From DASZVB01 sp036272055 (GTDB lineage: Bacteria; Myxococcota_A; Polyangia; Polyangiales; Polyangiaceae), in contig DATAZL010000053.1 in assembly GCA_036272055.1 (NCBI GenBank), forward strand, positions 218,972-282,971: 64,000 nucleotides of DNA, given 5' to 3'. Numbering within the stretch: position 1 is the first letter of the stretch; each line of letters begins with the position of its first letter. The position numbers were made by a program, and so were the translations under genes. Below are positions 16,844 through 25,657 of this stretch, in pieces. The notes under the pieces are model-generated. The model was not told where the DNA came from and searched no databases. It saw only the letters and a program-made list of their open reading frames with translations.

Positions 16844-18559
16844 TCACGCCTCGAGACCGACGTGTACCGCGAGCTCGCGCGCAGCGGCGCGCGCGTCCGA
16901 CTCGAGTGCCGATTCCGATTTCCACGACGCGTCGTCGGCCGTCGTGACGTCACGCCGCAGATCGGCGTAGATCTTCAGCTTCGGCTCGGTGCCACTGGGA
17001 CGAAGCAGCACGCGCCCTTCGGTCCCCAGGTCGACGAGGACGAGCGGCGAGGCAGGAAGCCAGGGTGGACGATTTTCTGCACCGTCGCGATAGTCGACGA
17101 CGTTGCAGACCTTTCGGGACGCGAGCGTCGTGGGCGGCATTTTCACCGCAACGTCGAGGGAGGAGATGAGCTCGCTCGTGCCACCGGGTCCGCGGCGAGT
17201 GATGGCGTGCTGCGCGCTCGCCCAGAGGCCGTGACGGCGGTGAAGCGCGGCGAGCCGGTCGAGCACCGTCTCGCCGCGGCCAGCACAGTCCGCGGCGAGC
17301 TCGGCGAACCACACCGCGGCGGCGATACCGTCCTTGTCTCGCACGCCGCGGCCGACCGAAAAGCCGATGGCCTCCTCGTAACCGAACGTGAAGCGCACGC
17401 CTTCCAGCTCCTCGAGCGCGAGCGCCGCGGTCCAGATCCACTTGAACCCGGTGAGCGTCACCTCGTGACGCGCGTCGTGCTCGCGCGCCAGCACCGCAAG
17501 CATCGGGGACGACACGATCGTCGTGACGACGAGCGGGCGCGGCTGCCAGGTCGTGCGCGACAGCACGAAATCCGCGAGCAGGACGCCGATCTGATTTCCG
17601 GTGAGCGCGCGGTAACCGGACGTCTCCGCCGGCACGGATACGGCGAGCCGATCGGCGTCGGGATCGTTCGCGAGCACGAGCTTCGCGCCCCGGCTCGAGG
17701 CGAGCTTCACGGCGAGGGCCAGGGTGCCCGGCTCCTCCGGGTTGGGCGAGCGCGCCGTCGGAAATGTGCCGTCCGGCGCGGCCTGCTCGGGGACGACTGC
17801 GACGTCGGTGAAGCCGGCGCGCGCGAGGGCACTCGTGGCGAGCACGCCGCCGACGCCGTGGAGCGGCGTGTACACGATGGCGAGCGTGCGCTCCCGGTCG
17901 CCGCCGGGGCGCTCCTCGTCGAGGCGCGCGAGGTATCGCTCGACGATATCGCCGTCGAACGGCTCCGCGGTCGCGGGTGCCGTTGCCGTGGGCGGCGCGT
18001 CGCGCTCGCGGATAAGTCGCTCGATGTCCGCATCGACGGGCGGCACGATCTGCACGGCGTTCGAGCCGTACAGCTTGTAGCCGTTGTACTCGGCCGGGTT
18101 GTGGCTCGCGGTCACGACGATCGCGGCCGTCGCGCCGAGCTCGCGCGCCGCGAACGCGACGAGGGGCGTCGGGCACGGCTCGACGAAATGACGAACCCGG
18201 ATACCGGCCAGCGTCAGAACACGGATCGCCGCGTCCGCGAAGCGACGGCTCGTCGTGCGCGCGTCGAACCCGACGACGACGAGCAGCGTCGTCGCGTCGG
18301 CGTGACTCGCCAGCAAATGCGCGGCGACGGCGCGCGTCGTCCGCTCGACGACGCTCTGGTTCATGCGCGACGGCCCTGCTCCCACGACGCCACGGAGGCC
18401 GGCAGTGCCGAACTCGAGCGGCGCCCCGAAGCGCTCCCGGAGCTCGTCCAGCCGCCACGCGTCGATGAGCGCGGACAGCTCGGCGCGCGTCTCCGGATCC
18501 GGATCTTCTTCGACCCAGGCGCGCGCCTCCGCGAGCAGCGCGTCGTCGTCACGACTCAT
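16844..18559 (-). CDS. Phosphoglucomutase/phosphomannomutase family enzyme
   Basis: A 571-residue alpha-D-phosphohexomutase. Features in order: active-site phosphoserine S152 in TASHNPAEYNGYK, the Mg-binding loop DPDADR (299-304), the sugar loop GYEEAIGF (393-400) and the phosphate loop RPSGTEPK (520-527). The length and the N-terminal extension (EDPDPETRAELSALI) fit the longer PGM2/PgcA-type enzymes rather than the 450-residue AlgC type. It interconverts hexose 1- and 6-phosphates in the cytoplasm, feeding polysaccharide precursor synthesis. Its start overlaps the biotin carboxylase stop by one base (TGATG). Specificity for glucose or mannose cannot be read from sequence alone. Confidence 0.93.
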   Translation of the reverse strand: MSRDDDALLAEARAWVEEDPDPETRAELSALIDAWRLDELRERFGAPLEFGTAGLRGVVGAGPSRMNQSVVERTTRAVAAHLLASHADATTLLVVVGFDARTTSRRFADAAIRVLTLAGIRVRHFVEPCPTPLVAFAARELGATAAIVVTASHNPAEYNGYKLYGSNAVQIVPPVDADIERLIRERDAPPTATAPATAEPFDGDIVERYLARLDEERPGGDRERTLAIVYTPLHGVGGVLATSALARAGFTDVAVVPEQAAPDGTFPTARSPNPEEPGTLALAVKLASSRGAKLVLANDPDADRLAVSVPAETSGYRALTGNQIGVLLADFVLSRTTWQPRPLVVTTIVSSPMLAVLAREHDARHEVTLTGFKWIWTAALALEELEGVRFTFGYEEAIGFSVGRGVRDKDGIAAAVWFAELAADCAGRGETVLDRLAALHRRHGLWASAQHAITRRGPGGTSELISSLDVAVKMPPTTLASRKVCNVVDYRDGAENRPPWLPASPLVLVDLGTEGRVLLRPSGTEPKLKIYADLRRDVTTADDASWKSESALESDARAAARELAVHVGLEA

Positions 18560-19950
18560 CAGGCGCCCTTCGCGATGGCCTCGGCGAGCGACGTATCGTA
18601 CTGGCCTGCGCCGAAGCGCGGATCGGCGAGCACCTTGAGCAAGAACGCGATGTTCGTCGCGCGCGGCCCCTTGGGGCCCATCAGCTGGAGCTCCGTCGCG
18701 GCGAGCGCCGCGCCGAGACGCTGGATGGCTTCACGCCGATCGGCGCCGTGTGCGATCACCTTGGCGATCATGGGGTCGTAGTACGGCGTCACCTCGCCGC
18801 CCTCCTCGACGCCGGCGTCGATGCGCACGCCGGATAGCCCCTCCGGCCACCTGAGCCGCTCGATGCGGCCCGGTTGCGGGATGAAGCCCTTGGCCGGATC
18901 CTCGGCGTAGACGCGCGCCTCGATGGCGTGCCCCGAAGGCACGACGGCGGTGAGCTCCGCAGGCAACGTCTCGCCCGACGCGATCCGGAGCTGCGCCGCG
19001 ACCAGATCCACGCCGCTGATCATCTCCGTCACGGGATGTTCGACCTGGAGCCGCGCGTTCACCTCGAGGAAGCAATACGTCCCGGCGCGATCGGCGACGA
19101 ACTCCACCGTGCCGGCGCCCTCGTAGTGCGCGGCGTCGACGACTTTCAACGCGTCGGCGGCGATCGCCGCTCGACGACGCGCGCCGTCTTCTCCCTGGAA
19201 GAACGCGGCGGGGGACGGCGATTCTTCGATGATCTTCTGGTGCCGGCGCTGCACGCTGCACTCGCGCTCCGGCAAGGCGACGCGATTGCCCGCCCGGTCG
19301 CGAACGATCTGCACCTCGATGTGGCGCGGGCTCTCGAGGTAGCGCTCGACGTACACCCGCGCGTCGCCGAACGCCGCTTTGCCGCGATCGGAGCAAGCGC
19401 GCGCGGCCTTCTCGAGCTCATCGAGGGAACGCACGAGCTGCATGCCGATGCCGCCGCCCCCGCCGGCCGCCTTGAAGATCACCGGGAGGCCGATGCGCTC
19501 GACGACGGCGCGGAGGGCCGCGACGTCGTCCGGATCCACCGGGCCGTCGGAGCCTGCGGGCGGCTCGACCCCGACGGAGCGAGCCAGCGCTCGCGCCTTC
19601 AGCTTGTCGCCGAACGCGTCGAGTGCGGCGGGCGGCGGCCCGATGAAGACGATGCCTGCAGCGGCGACCGCGCGCGCGAAGCCCTCGTTCTCGCTGAGGA
19701 GGCCGTAGCCGGGATGGATCGCGTCCGCTTCCGTATCGCGAGCAGCGCCGACGATCGCGTCCGCGTTCAGGTAACTATCCTTCACGGGCGCAGGGCCGAT
19801 GCGCACCGAGCGATCGGCGAAGCGCACGTGAGGCGATGCCGCGTCCGCGTCGGAATAGACGGCGACCGTCTCGACGCCCATCCCCTTGCACGTGCGCATC
19901 ACGCGCAGCGCTATTTCACCCCGGTTCGCTACCAGGACCCGTCGGAACAT
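18559..19950 (-). CDS. accC: Biotin carboxylase subunit of an acyl-CoA carboxylase
   Basis: A 463-residue ATP-grasp enzyme starting MFRRVLVANRGEIALRVMR at ATG 19950. The glycine-rich ATP loop KAAGGGGGIGM, the catalytic ERECSVQRRHQK and EVNARLQVEHPVTE are all present, as is the biotin-carboxylase C-terminal domain. It carboxylates the biotin of a carrier protein, the first step of acetyl- or propionyl-CoA carboxylation. There is no biotinyl-carrier domain (no MKM) and no carboxyltransferase gene nearby, so the partner is encoded elsewhere. The first 35 bases overlap the end of rlmN. The symbol is generic: an acetyl-CoA versus propionyl-CoA role is unresolved. Confidence 0.92.
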   Translation of the reverse strand: MFRRVLVANRGEIALRVMRTCKGMGVETVAVYSDADAASPHVRFADRSVRIGPAPVKDSYLNADAIVGAARDTEADAIHPGYGLLSENEGFARAVAAAGIVFIGPPPAALDAFGDKLKARALARSVGVEPPAGSDGPVDPDDVAALRAVVERIGLPVIFKAAGGGGGIGMQLVRSLDELEKAARACSDRGKAAFGDARVYVERYLESPRHIEVQIVRDRAGNRVALPERECSVQRRHQKIIEESPSPAAFFQGEDGARRRAAIAADALKVVDAAHYEGAGTVEFVADRAGTYCFLEVNARLQVEHPVTEMISGVDLVAAQLRIASGETLPAELTAVVPSGHAIEARVYAEDPAKGFIPQPGRIERLRWPEGLSGVRIDAGVEEGGEVTPYYDPMIAKVIAHGADRREAIQRLGAALAATELQLMGPKGPRATNIAFLLKVLADPRFGAGQYDTSLAEAIAKGA

Positions 19951-21061
19951 TGCCCCTTGCCTTTCGCTCGAGCTTCTCGCGCAAGACGAGCTGCCCGCAC
20001 GCCGCATCGACGTCGTCGCCGCGTTGCTTGCGCACGAAGACGCTGTACCCATCCCGCGCGAGCAATTCCTTGAACGTCTCCACGCGCGCGGCCTCGGGCG
20101 AGCCCATCTTCGCGGCGCTGATCGGGTTCATCGGGATGAGGTTCACCTTGACGCGGAGACCGCGGAGCACGCGGGCGAGCTCCGTCGCGTGTGCCGGGCC
20201 GTCGTTCACGCCCGCGATGAGGATGTACTCGATCGTCACCCGCCGGCGCTTCGGCAGCGGATACGCGCGCACCGCGTCGAGCACGTCGCGCACCGTAAAG
20301 CGACGATTCATCGGCACGATGGCGTTTCGCACCTCGTCGTTCGGCGCGTGCAGCGACAGCGCGAGCCCGACCTTGCCGTCGAAGTCCTCACCGAGGCGGC
20401 GTATGCCGGGCACGAGTCCCACCGTGCTCACGGTGATGCGGCGCGGGCTCATGCCGATCCCCTCGGGATGCGTCAGGAGCCGGATCGCGCGCGCGGTCTC
20501 GTCGTAGTGGTGGAGCGGCTCGCCCATGCCCATGAAGACGAGGTTGCGGAGGTGCTCGCCCGGCGCGAGGTGGGCGCGGGCAACGAGCACCTGGGCGATG
20601 ATCTCCTCCGCCTTCAGGCCCCGTTCGAGCCCCGCCTGCCCGCTCGCGCAGAACGTGCAGCCCATCGCGCAGCCGATCTGCGTCGAGATACAGAGCGTGA
20701 CCCGGCCATCCCAGTTGCCGTCCTCGTCTTCCGGGTCGTCGTCGGGATCGTCGGACATCGGGATGACGACGCACTCGATCTTGCCGCCGAGCGCGAGCTC
20801 ACAGACGAGCTTGCGCGTGCCGTCGCGGGCGCGCCGCACGTCGGTGACGGTGAGCGGCATCGCCAGTCGCGGATCGGCGAGCCGCTCGCGGAAGCCCGGC
20901 GGCAGATCGGTCATGGCGGACGGGTCGGTGACGCCGCGCGCCTGCACCCACTTGAACACCTGCCGCCCGCGGAACGCGCGCTCGCCGAGGCTCACCGCGA
21001 GCTCTTCCCACTCCGCGGGGAGCCGGGCCATCGGATGCAACTCGGTGAACGGCTCCGTCAT
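19916..21061 (-). CDS. rlmN: Dual-specificity 23S rRNA/tRNA A-C2 methyltransferase RlmN
   Basis: A 381-residue radical-SAM enzyme. The 4Fe-4S cluster cysteines are C131, C135 and C138 in GCAMGCTFCASG; the resolving cysteine is C124 (TLCISTQIG) and the methyl-carrying cysteine C355 in DAACGQL. It methylates A2503 of 23S rRNA and A37 of some tRNAs at carbon 2. An acidic insert (DDPDDDPEDEDGNWDGR) just before the cluster is longer than usual. The start overlaps the mazG stop by four bases and the end overlaps accC by 35 bases, so the three are probably one transcript. Confidence 0.96.
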   Translation of the reverse strand: MTEPFTELHPMARLPAEWEELAVSLGERAFRGRQVFKWVQARGVTDPSAMTDLPPGFRERLADPRLAMPLTVTDVRRARDGTRKLVCELALGGKIECVVIPMSDDPDDDPEDEDGNWDGRVTLCISTQIGCAMGCTFCASGQAGLERGLKAEEIIAQVLVARAHLAPGEHLRNLVFMGMGEPLHHYDETARAIRLLTHPEGIGMSPRRITVSTVGLVPGIRRLGEDFDGKVGLALSLHAPNDEVRNAIVPMNRRFTVRDVLDAVRAYPLPKRRRVTIEYILIAGVNDGPAHATELARVLRGLRVKVNLIPMNPISAAKMGSPEAARVETFKELLARDGYSVFVRKQRGDDVDAACGQLVLREKLERKARGNVPTGPGSEPG

Positions 21062-21903
21062 TTTCCGAGCTCCTTGGCCTCGTCCCAGTACGAATCCATC
21101 TCTTCGAGCGAGACGCCGTGAGCGGGTTTCCCCTTCGCGTCGCGCGGCCAGTCGCCGTGCTCGGCCTTCACTCGCGTCTCGACGTGATCGAATCGCGCGC
21201 GAAATCGATCCGTCGTCTCGCGCAGCGCCTCTTCGGGGTCGACGCCGTGGTGACGCGCGAAGTTCACGATCGCGAACAGGAGATCACCGAGCTCTGCGCG
21301 GACGCGCGCCGGCTCACCGCCGGCGACGGCCTCGTCGAGCTCGCCGAGCTCTTCGGTCACCTTGTCTCGCGAGCCTTGTGCGTCTGGCCAGTCGAAGCCG
21401 ACGCGCCCGACCTTCTCGCTGAGACGCGTTGCACGGAGGAGCGCAGGGAGCGCGCGCGGAATGCCGTCGAGCAGCGGCCGGTTCTGCTTTTCCTTCTGCT
21501 TGATGGCGTCCCAGTTATCGAGCACTTCACCCGAGCCGTTCACGACGGCGTCACCGAAGACGTGCGGATGGCGCCGCACGAGCTTCTCGCAGATCGCGCG
21601 GACCACGTCGTCGGGACCGAAGGCTCCGTCGCGACGCGCGAGCGCACCGAGGAAGACGACCTGGAGCGACAGATCGCCGAGCTCGTCCACGAGCTCGGCG
21701 GGGTTCCCGCGATCGATCGCGTCGATGACCTCGCACGCCTCTTCGAGCACGTACTGCCGGAGCGAGCGGTAGTCCTGCTCGCGGTCCCAGGGGCAACCGT
21801 CGGGCGCGAGCAAGATGTCCATCAGCTCGACGAGCGACGGATAGGTCTGGCCGTGCTGCTCGGCGAGCGGAAGCAGCCTGGGAACCTGAAAAGAGCGCGA
21901 CAT
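21058..21903 (-). CDS. mazG: Nucleoside triphosphate pyrophosphohydrolase MazG
   Basis: A 281-residue protein with two MazG domains. The first has CPWDREQDYRSLRQYVLEEACEVIDAI and ELVDELGDLSLQVVF, giving the EExxE-12-ExxD metal site; the second has KVTEELGELDEAV and VRAELGDLLFAIVNFARHHG. It hydrolyses NTPs to NMP and pyrophosphate, removing damaged nucleotides and modulating stringent signalling. The C-terminal EMDSYWDEAKE is also typical. It is first gene of the minus-strand run with rlmN and accC; a 20-base motif shared with the era promoter region lies 35 bases upstream. Confidence 0.95.
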   Translation of the reverse strand: MSRSFQVPRLLPLAEQHGQTYPSLVELMDILLAPDGCPWDREQDYRSLRQYVLEEACEVIDAIDRGNPAELVDELGDLSLQVVFLGALARRDGAFGPDDVVRAICEKLVRRHPHVFGDAVVNGSGEVLDNWDAIKQKEKQNRPLLDGIPRALPALLRATRLSEKVGRVGFDWPDAQGSRDKVTEELGELDEAVAGGEPARVRAELGDLLFAIVNFARHHGVDPEEALRETTDRFRARFDHVETRVKAEHGDWPRDAKGKPAHGVSLEEMDSYWDEAKELGK

Positions 21904-21937
21904 CAGGGGGTCCTACCCGGTCCGACGGGCTACCGAG

Positions 21938-21957
21938 TGGGAGCCGCTATAGCACGG
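21938..21957. promoter_or_regulatory. Shared 20-base element with TATAGC core, copy 1
   Basis: TGGGAGCCGCTATAGCACGG, which recurs with one mismatch at 61351-61370. Both copies sit in a divergent intergenic region, 71-82 bases before a plus-strand start. TATAGC may be a -10 box for the isomerase gene at 22032; no consensus -35 is visible. Confidence 0.35.
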
Positions 21958-22031
21958 CGACCGAGCTTCGCAGGGAGAACCCGGCCGGCGCGCCCCGCAC
22001 GGCCAAAACGCCGGTATGCTCGCGCTTCACC

Positions 22032-22811
22032 ATGGATGAGAAGGTCTTGCTCGTCGACCGAGACGGTCCGGTCGCGACGCTCACGCTGAACCGCCCCCGC
22101 ACGAAGAACGCGCTGAACACCGAGCTCGTGACGGCGCTCCGTGAGGCGATCCCCGCGGTGGCGTCCGATCCCTCCGTGCGAGCGGTCGTCCTGACCGGCG
22201 CGGGCGGCGCATTCTGCTCGGGAGCCGATCTGAAGGCTGGGCTATCCAGCGGCGGCAGTGACGTCGGCGGTCCACTCGACGCGCTACATGACGTCATCCG
22301 GGCCATCACGCGCGCGCCGAAGCCGTTCGTCGCCGCCGTCGACGGCGCCGCGGTGGGCTTCGGGTGTGACCTCGCGCTCGCGTGCGATCTCCGGGTGCTC
22401 TCCACGCGCGGATACCTCCAGGAGATCTTCGTCAAGATCGGGCTCATGCCCGACGGCGGCGGGACGTTCTCGATGCAGCGCCTGGTCGGCCTCGGGCGCG
22501 CGATGGAATACCTGATGCTCGGCACCCGCATCGACGCGGAGCTCGCGCGCGACGTCGGTCTGGCCAATCGAGTGGTCGAATCTTCCGGGCTCGCAGCGAC
22601 GGCAGCCGCCCTCGCGGCCGAGCTCGCAAAGGGCCCGCCGCTCGCTGTCGCGCGGATCAAGCAGGCCGTCCGCGAAGGCGCGTCCGGCGGCATCGACGAC
22701 GCGCTCGCTCGCGAGAAGACGAAGCAGCTCGAGCTCCTCGCGAGCTCGGACGTCGCGGAAGGCGTCATGGCCTGGGCCGAACGCCGCGCGCCCGACTTCA
22801 AGGGCAAGTAA
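22032..22811 (+). CDS. Enoyl-CoA hydratase/isomerase family protein, PaaG-like
   Basis: A 259-residue crotonase-fold protein. The oxyanion-hole segments are GAGGAFCSGADLK and DGAAVGFGCDLALACD. The two glutamates of true enoyl-CoA hydratases are missing: the first position is Asp (GCDLAL) and the second lies in YLQEIFVKIGLMPDGGGT, where the motif KIGLMPD is that of PaaG and related isomerases, whose Asp acts as base. It is thus better called an isomerase (e.g. epoxyphenylacetyl-CoA or Delta3-Delta2-enoyl type) than a hydratase. C-terminal WAERRAPDFKGK is typical. It is divergent from mazG and convergent with the cysteine synthase gene. Substrate unknown. Confidence 0.88.
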   Translation: MDEKVLLVDRDGPVATLTLNRPRTKNALNTELVTALREAIPAVASDPSVRAVVLTGAGGAFCSGADLKAGLSSGGSDVGGPLDALHDVIRAITRAPKPFVAAVDGAAVGFGCDLALACDLRVLSTRGYLQEIFVKIGLMPDGGGTFSMQRLVGLGRAMEYLMLGTRIDAELARDVGLANRVVESSGLAATAAALAAELAKGPPLAVARIKQAVREGASGGIDDALAREKTKQLELLASSDVAEGVMAWAERRAPDFKGK

Positions 22812-22828
22812 CGTTCACGACGTCGCGC

Positions 22829-23797
22829 TCAGAACAGGTAGCGCTCGCCCGAGTCGCAGAGCACGGTGACGATCTTGCCGCCCGGGAGCCGCTTGGCGAG
22901 CTCGGTCGCCGCGTGGACGTTTGCGCCGGAGGACGGACCGACGAGGAGCCCTTCTTCGCGCGACAGGCGACGCACCATGCGCTCGGCCGCCACGTCGCTC
23001 ACCGTGATCACCTCGTCGATGACGGAGCGATCGAGGATCTTGGGAACGAACCCCGCGCCGAGGCCCTGGATGCCGTGCATCCCCGGCGGCTTGCCGCTCA
23101 GCACCGCGCTCTCCCGCGGCTCGACCGCGACGACGAGCACGGCGCGACCGAAACGCGCCTTGAGAGCGCGTCCGACGCCGGTGATCGTCCCGCCGGTCCC
23201 GACGCCGGTCACGAAGGCGTCGAGGATGCCGCTCGTCTGTTCGAGGATCTCCACGGCGGTGCCGTGCTCGTGGCTCTCCGGGTTCGCGGGATTGTCGAAC
23301 TGGCTCGGCATCATCGCGCCCGGCGTGTTCGCGACCAGCTCGAGCGCGCGCGACACGGCGCCGCTCATGCCTTCCGTCGCGGGCGTCAGGATGATCTCCG
23401 CGCCGTAGGCCCGGAGGATGTGCCGGCGCGCGACGCTCATGTCCTCGGGCATCACGAGCACGCACTTGTACCCGCGCACCGACGCGATCATCGCGAGGCT
23501 GATGCCGGTGTTGCCGCTCGTCGCCTCGACGATCGTCGCGCCGGGACCGATCTTGCGCTCTCGCTCGGCGAGCTGGATCATCGCGAGCGCGGGGCGATCC
23601 TTGACGCTGCCACCGGGGTTGAGAAATTCCGCCTTCGCCCAGATGGTCGCGCCGTCCGCAGGGCTGACGCTGCCGAGGCGCACGAGCGGCGTCCGTCCGA
23701 TGAGCCCGAGGCTGCCCTCGGTGCCGATCGCTGGAACGCGTTCTGCGCTGTCGTTGCCGTCGCGCGGACGCCGGCCGCCGCCCTGAGGAGCACTCAT
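22829..23797 (-). CDS. Cysteine synthase (O-acetylserine sulfhydrylase), PLP-dependent
   Basis: A 322-residue fold-type II PLP enzyme from ATG 23797; an in-frame ATG at 23851 would add an unlikely leader. The PLP lysine lies in LNPGGSVKDRPALAM, the substrate loop in EATSGNTGISLA, and the phosphate-binding loop in TGVGTGGTITGVG. Length and motifs match CysK/CysM or the cystathionine beta-synthase catalytic core without its CBS tail. It makes cysteine from O-acetylserine and sulfide in the cytoplasm. A disordered 24-residue N-terminal extension precedes the core. CysK versus CysM cannot be decided from sequence alone. Confidence 0.92.
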   Translation of the reverse strand: MSAPQGGGRRPRDGNDSAERVPAIGTEGSLGLIGRTPLVRLGSVSPADGATIWAKAEFLNPGGSVKDRPALAMIQLAERERKIGPGATIVEATSGNTGISLAMIASVRGYKCVLVMPEDMSVARRHILRAYGAEIILTPATEGMSGAVSRALELVANTPGAMMPSQFDNPANPESHEHGTAVEILEQTSGILDAFVTGVGTGGTITGVGRALKARFGRAVLVVAVEPRESAVLSGKPPGMHGIQGLGAGFVPKILDRSVIDEVITVSDVAAERMVRRLSREEGLLVGPSSGANVHAATELAKRLPGGKIVTVLCDSGERYLF

Positions 23798-23861
23798 TCT
23801 TCCGGCAAGATACCCCGGGGACGCCCCGACGACCAACGCCGCGGGACACACCGGGTACCGG

Positions 23862-24767
23862 TCAGCGTGGCTCGACGACCTCGGCGCTCGCGCCTTCCAC
23901 GCGGAGCGCCGTCCCGGGGATCGCCACGGCAGCGCTCAGGAACGCGAGCGCGGCGGGGCCCCCGAGGAGGGTGCTCCTGGCGGCGCTTCTCGTCTCTCCG
24001 ACGAGCGCGCCGGCCGAGTCGAACACCTTCGCGCCCGAAGGAGGCACTTCCTCGCCCTCGAGACGGACCACTGCGAGCCGGCGCTTCACCTTGCCGCGCA
24101 TGTCCTGCATGCAGACGGCTTCTTGTCCGAGATAGCAGCCCTTGGACCAGGACACCGTTCGACGCTCGAGTGACACCTCGTGCGGGCTCCGCTGTTCGTC
24201 CATGTCGACGCCGTAGAGCGGGACGAGCCGCTCGACCCTGAGCCGCTCGAAGTCCTCCGGCGTGGCGGCCGTCGCGCCCTCCCGAATTGCGGCCTCCCGC
24301 ATGGTCGCTTCTTGCGCTCGCGGCACGACCAGCGCGGCCCCGCCGAGCCCGGTGACGTCGATGCTCGCACGCGCTCCGCCGACCGATGCGACGACCCGCC
24401 CGGCAATGTCGACCGCCTGGGGTCCGTGCAGCGTGACCCACGCGAGCGCCGCCGTGTCGTCCACGAGCTCGGCGTCCTCCATGATCAGGAACGTCGAGAG
24501 ATAGTCGTGGGCGCGGGCGAGCGCCGAGCCGACCAGGCCGAGCCGGACGGCGGCGACGTCCGCGACGATCAGCACGTCGGCCAGGATCTTCCCCTGGCGA
24601 GTCAGGAGGAGCCCCCAGCGGCCGTCTCCCGGCGACAGCGTCTCGACGTCGCAGGTGACGACGCCCTGGAGCCAGGTCAGGCGATCGGGACCGGTCACCG
24701 ACAGGGTGCCGAGCGTGGAACTGGGCGCTAGGAGCGCGCCGGAACGGGCAGCTTGATCGGTCGACAC
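23862..24767 (-). CDS. ygfZ: YgfZ/GcvT-like folate-binding protein
   Basis: A 301-residue protein with the YgfZ signature KGCYLGQEAVCMQDMRGKVKRRL near the middle-C-terminal part; the cysteine in KGCY is the hallmark residue. The fold is that of glycine-cleavage T protein. YgfZ binds tetrahydrofolate and helps build or repair iron-sulfur clusters, including that of radical-SAM enzymes. The start is uncertain: the best in-frame codon is GTG at 24767 (MSTDQAARSGALL). The next upstream gene ends at 24809. It does not share a codon overlap with either neighbour. Confidence 0.88.
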   Translation of the reverse strand: MSTDQAARSGALLAPSSTLGTLSVTGPDRLTWLQGVVTCDVETLSPGDGRWGLLLTRQGKILADVLIVADVAAVRLGLVGSALARAHDYLSTFLIMEDAELVDDTAALAWVTLHGPQAVDIAGRVVASVGGARASIDVTGLGGAALVVPRAQEATMREAAIREGATAATPEDFERLRVERLVPLYGVDMDEQRSPHEVSLERRTVSWSKGCYLGQEAVCMQDMRGKVKRRLAVVRLEGEEVPPSGAKVFDSAGALVGETRSAARSTLLGGPAALAFLSAAVAIPGTALRVEGASAEVVEPR

Positions 24768-24808
24768 GGGAGTCAGGATGGCGCCTAAAGGCGCGGAGTC
24801 AACGAAGG

Positions 24809-25600
24809 TCAGAGTGACACGCCGTCGTCGGCGGCGGGGTACACGATGCCTTCCTTGAGCATCACGTGGCGCTCCGTGCCGTCTTTTGCATGAAGGACGA
24901 GGTCGACGCCCACCTGTGCGTTGGCGTTCACGAGGCTCTGCGCCTCCCCCTCTTCCATCTTGTCGACCTTCTTGCCCTGGATCTCGACGATGTCCTCCCC
25001 GACCTTCATGCCGGCGCGGGCCGCGGGCGATTCGGGGAAGACGTGCGAGACGGCGGCGCCGTTCGCGCTGAGCTCGTAGTTGAAACCGAGACCCCAGAGG
25101 CCATGCGCCGGCTCGACACGCATCGTCAGGTGCGCGCCGCTGTCGCAATCGATGTCGTAGGGAATGGGCCCCGACTGCTCGTGGAAGTCGCGGAGCTTCT
25201 TGATGCAGATCGGATGGTTGTTCAGCGGGTTGCTGTCCCAGATCTCGACGCGGACCTCCGCGTCGCTCGGCACCCAGTAATTTGCTCGTTGCTGATCGGG
25301 CCACGTCGGGGCGAGCGTGTCCGACTGGATGGGCGTCTTGATGAGCTCGTGGTCGTTCACGATGAGCTTCGCGAACGGATCCGGCAGGCTGCCACCGAGC
25401 GAGTCCCACGCGCGGCCGTCGCGCGTGCGCGACGGGATCTCCGCCTTCGTGAAGTCGATGTAGAGCAGATCCTTCGGCGGAGGCGGCTCGACCTTGCGCC
25501 CCGCGGGGGTCGGCTTCAGCGGCGGCGCGATCTCTGGATACACGGCCGCACAGCCCATGACAGCGCCCGCGAGAAGCGGCAGGAGCAAGGTAGCCTTCAT
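24809..25600 (-). CDS. Lipoprotein with C2-like and PDZ domains
   Basis: A 263-residue lipoprotein: signal peptide with lipobox AVMGC at residues 13-17. Residues about 70-135 have the C2-like pattern DPFAKLIVNDHELIKTPIQSDTLAPTWPD and VEIWDSNPLNNHP. Residues about 180-255 are a PDZ domain: HVFPESPAARAGMKVGEDIVEIQGKKVDKM, ending in DLVLHAKDGTERHVML. Two cysteines (HPICIKK, DIDCDSG) may pair. The combination suggests a periplasmic adaptor that recognises membrane-associated partners or peptide termini; no catalytic residues are seen. It precedes the YgfZ-like gene on the same strand by 41 bases. Confidence 0.8.
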   Translation of the reverse strand: MKATLLLPLLAGAVMGCAAVYPEIAPPLKPTPAGRKVEPPPPKDLLYIDFTKAEIPSRTRDGRAWDSLGGSLPDPFAKLIVNDHELIKTPIQSDTLAPTWPDQQRANYWVPSDAEVRVEIWDSNPLNNHPICIKKLRDFHEQSGPIPYDIDCDSGAHLTMRVEPAHGLWGLGFNYELSANGAAVSHVFPESPAARAGMKVGEDIVEIQGKKVDKMEEGEAQSLVNANAQVGVDLVLHAKDGTERHVMLKEGIVYPAADDGVSL

Positions 25601-25657
25601 CGGCGCAGAGGCTATCCCATTTGCGTCGAGTCTCGCAGCAATCCGACGCCCCGGAGG

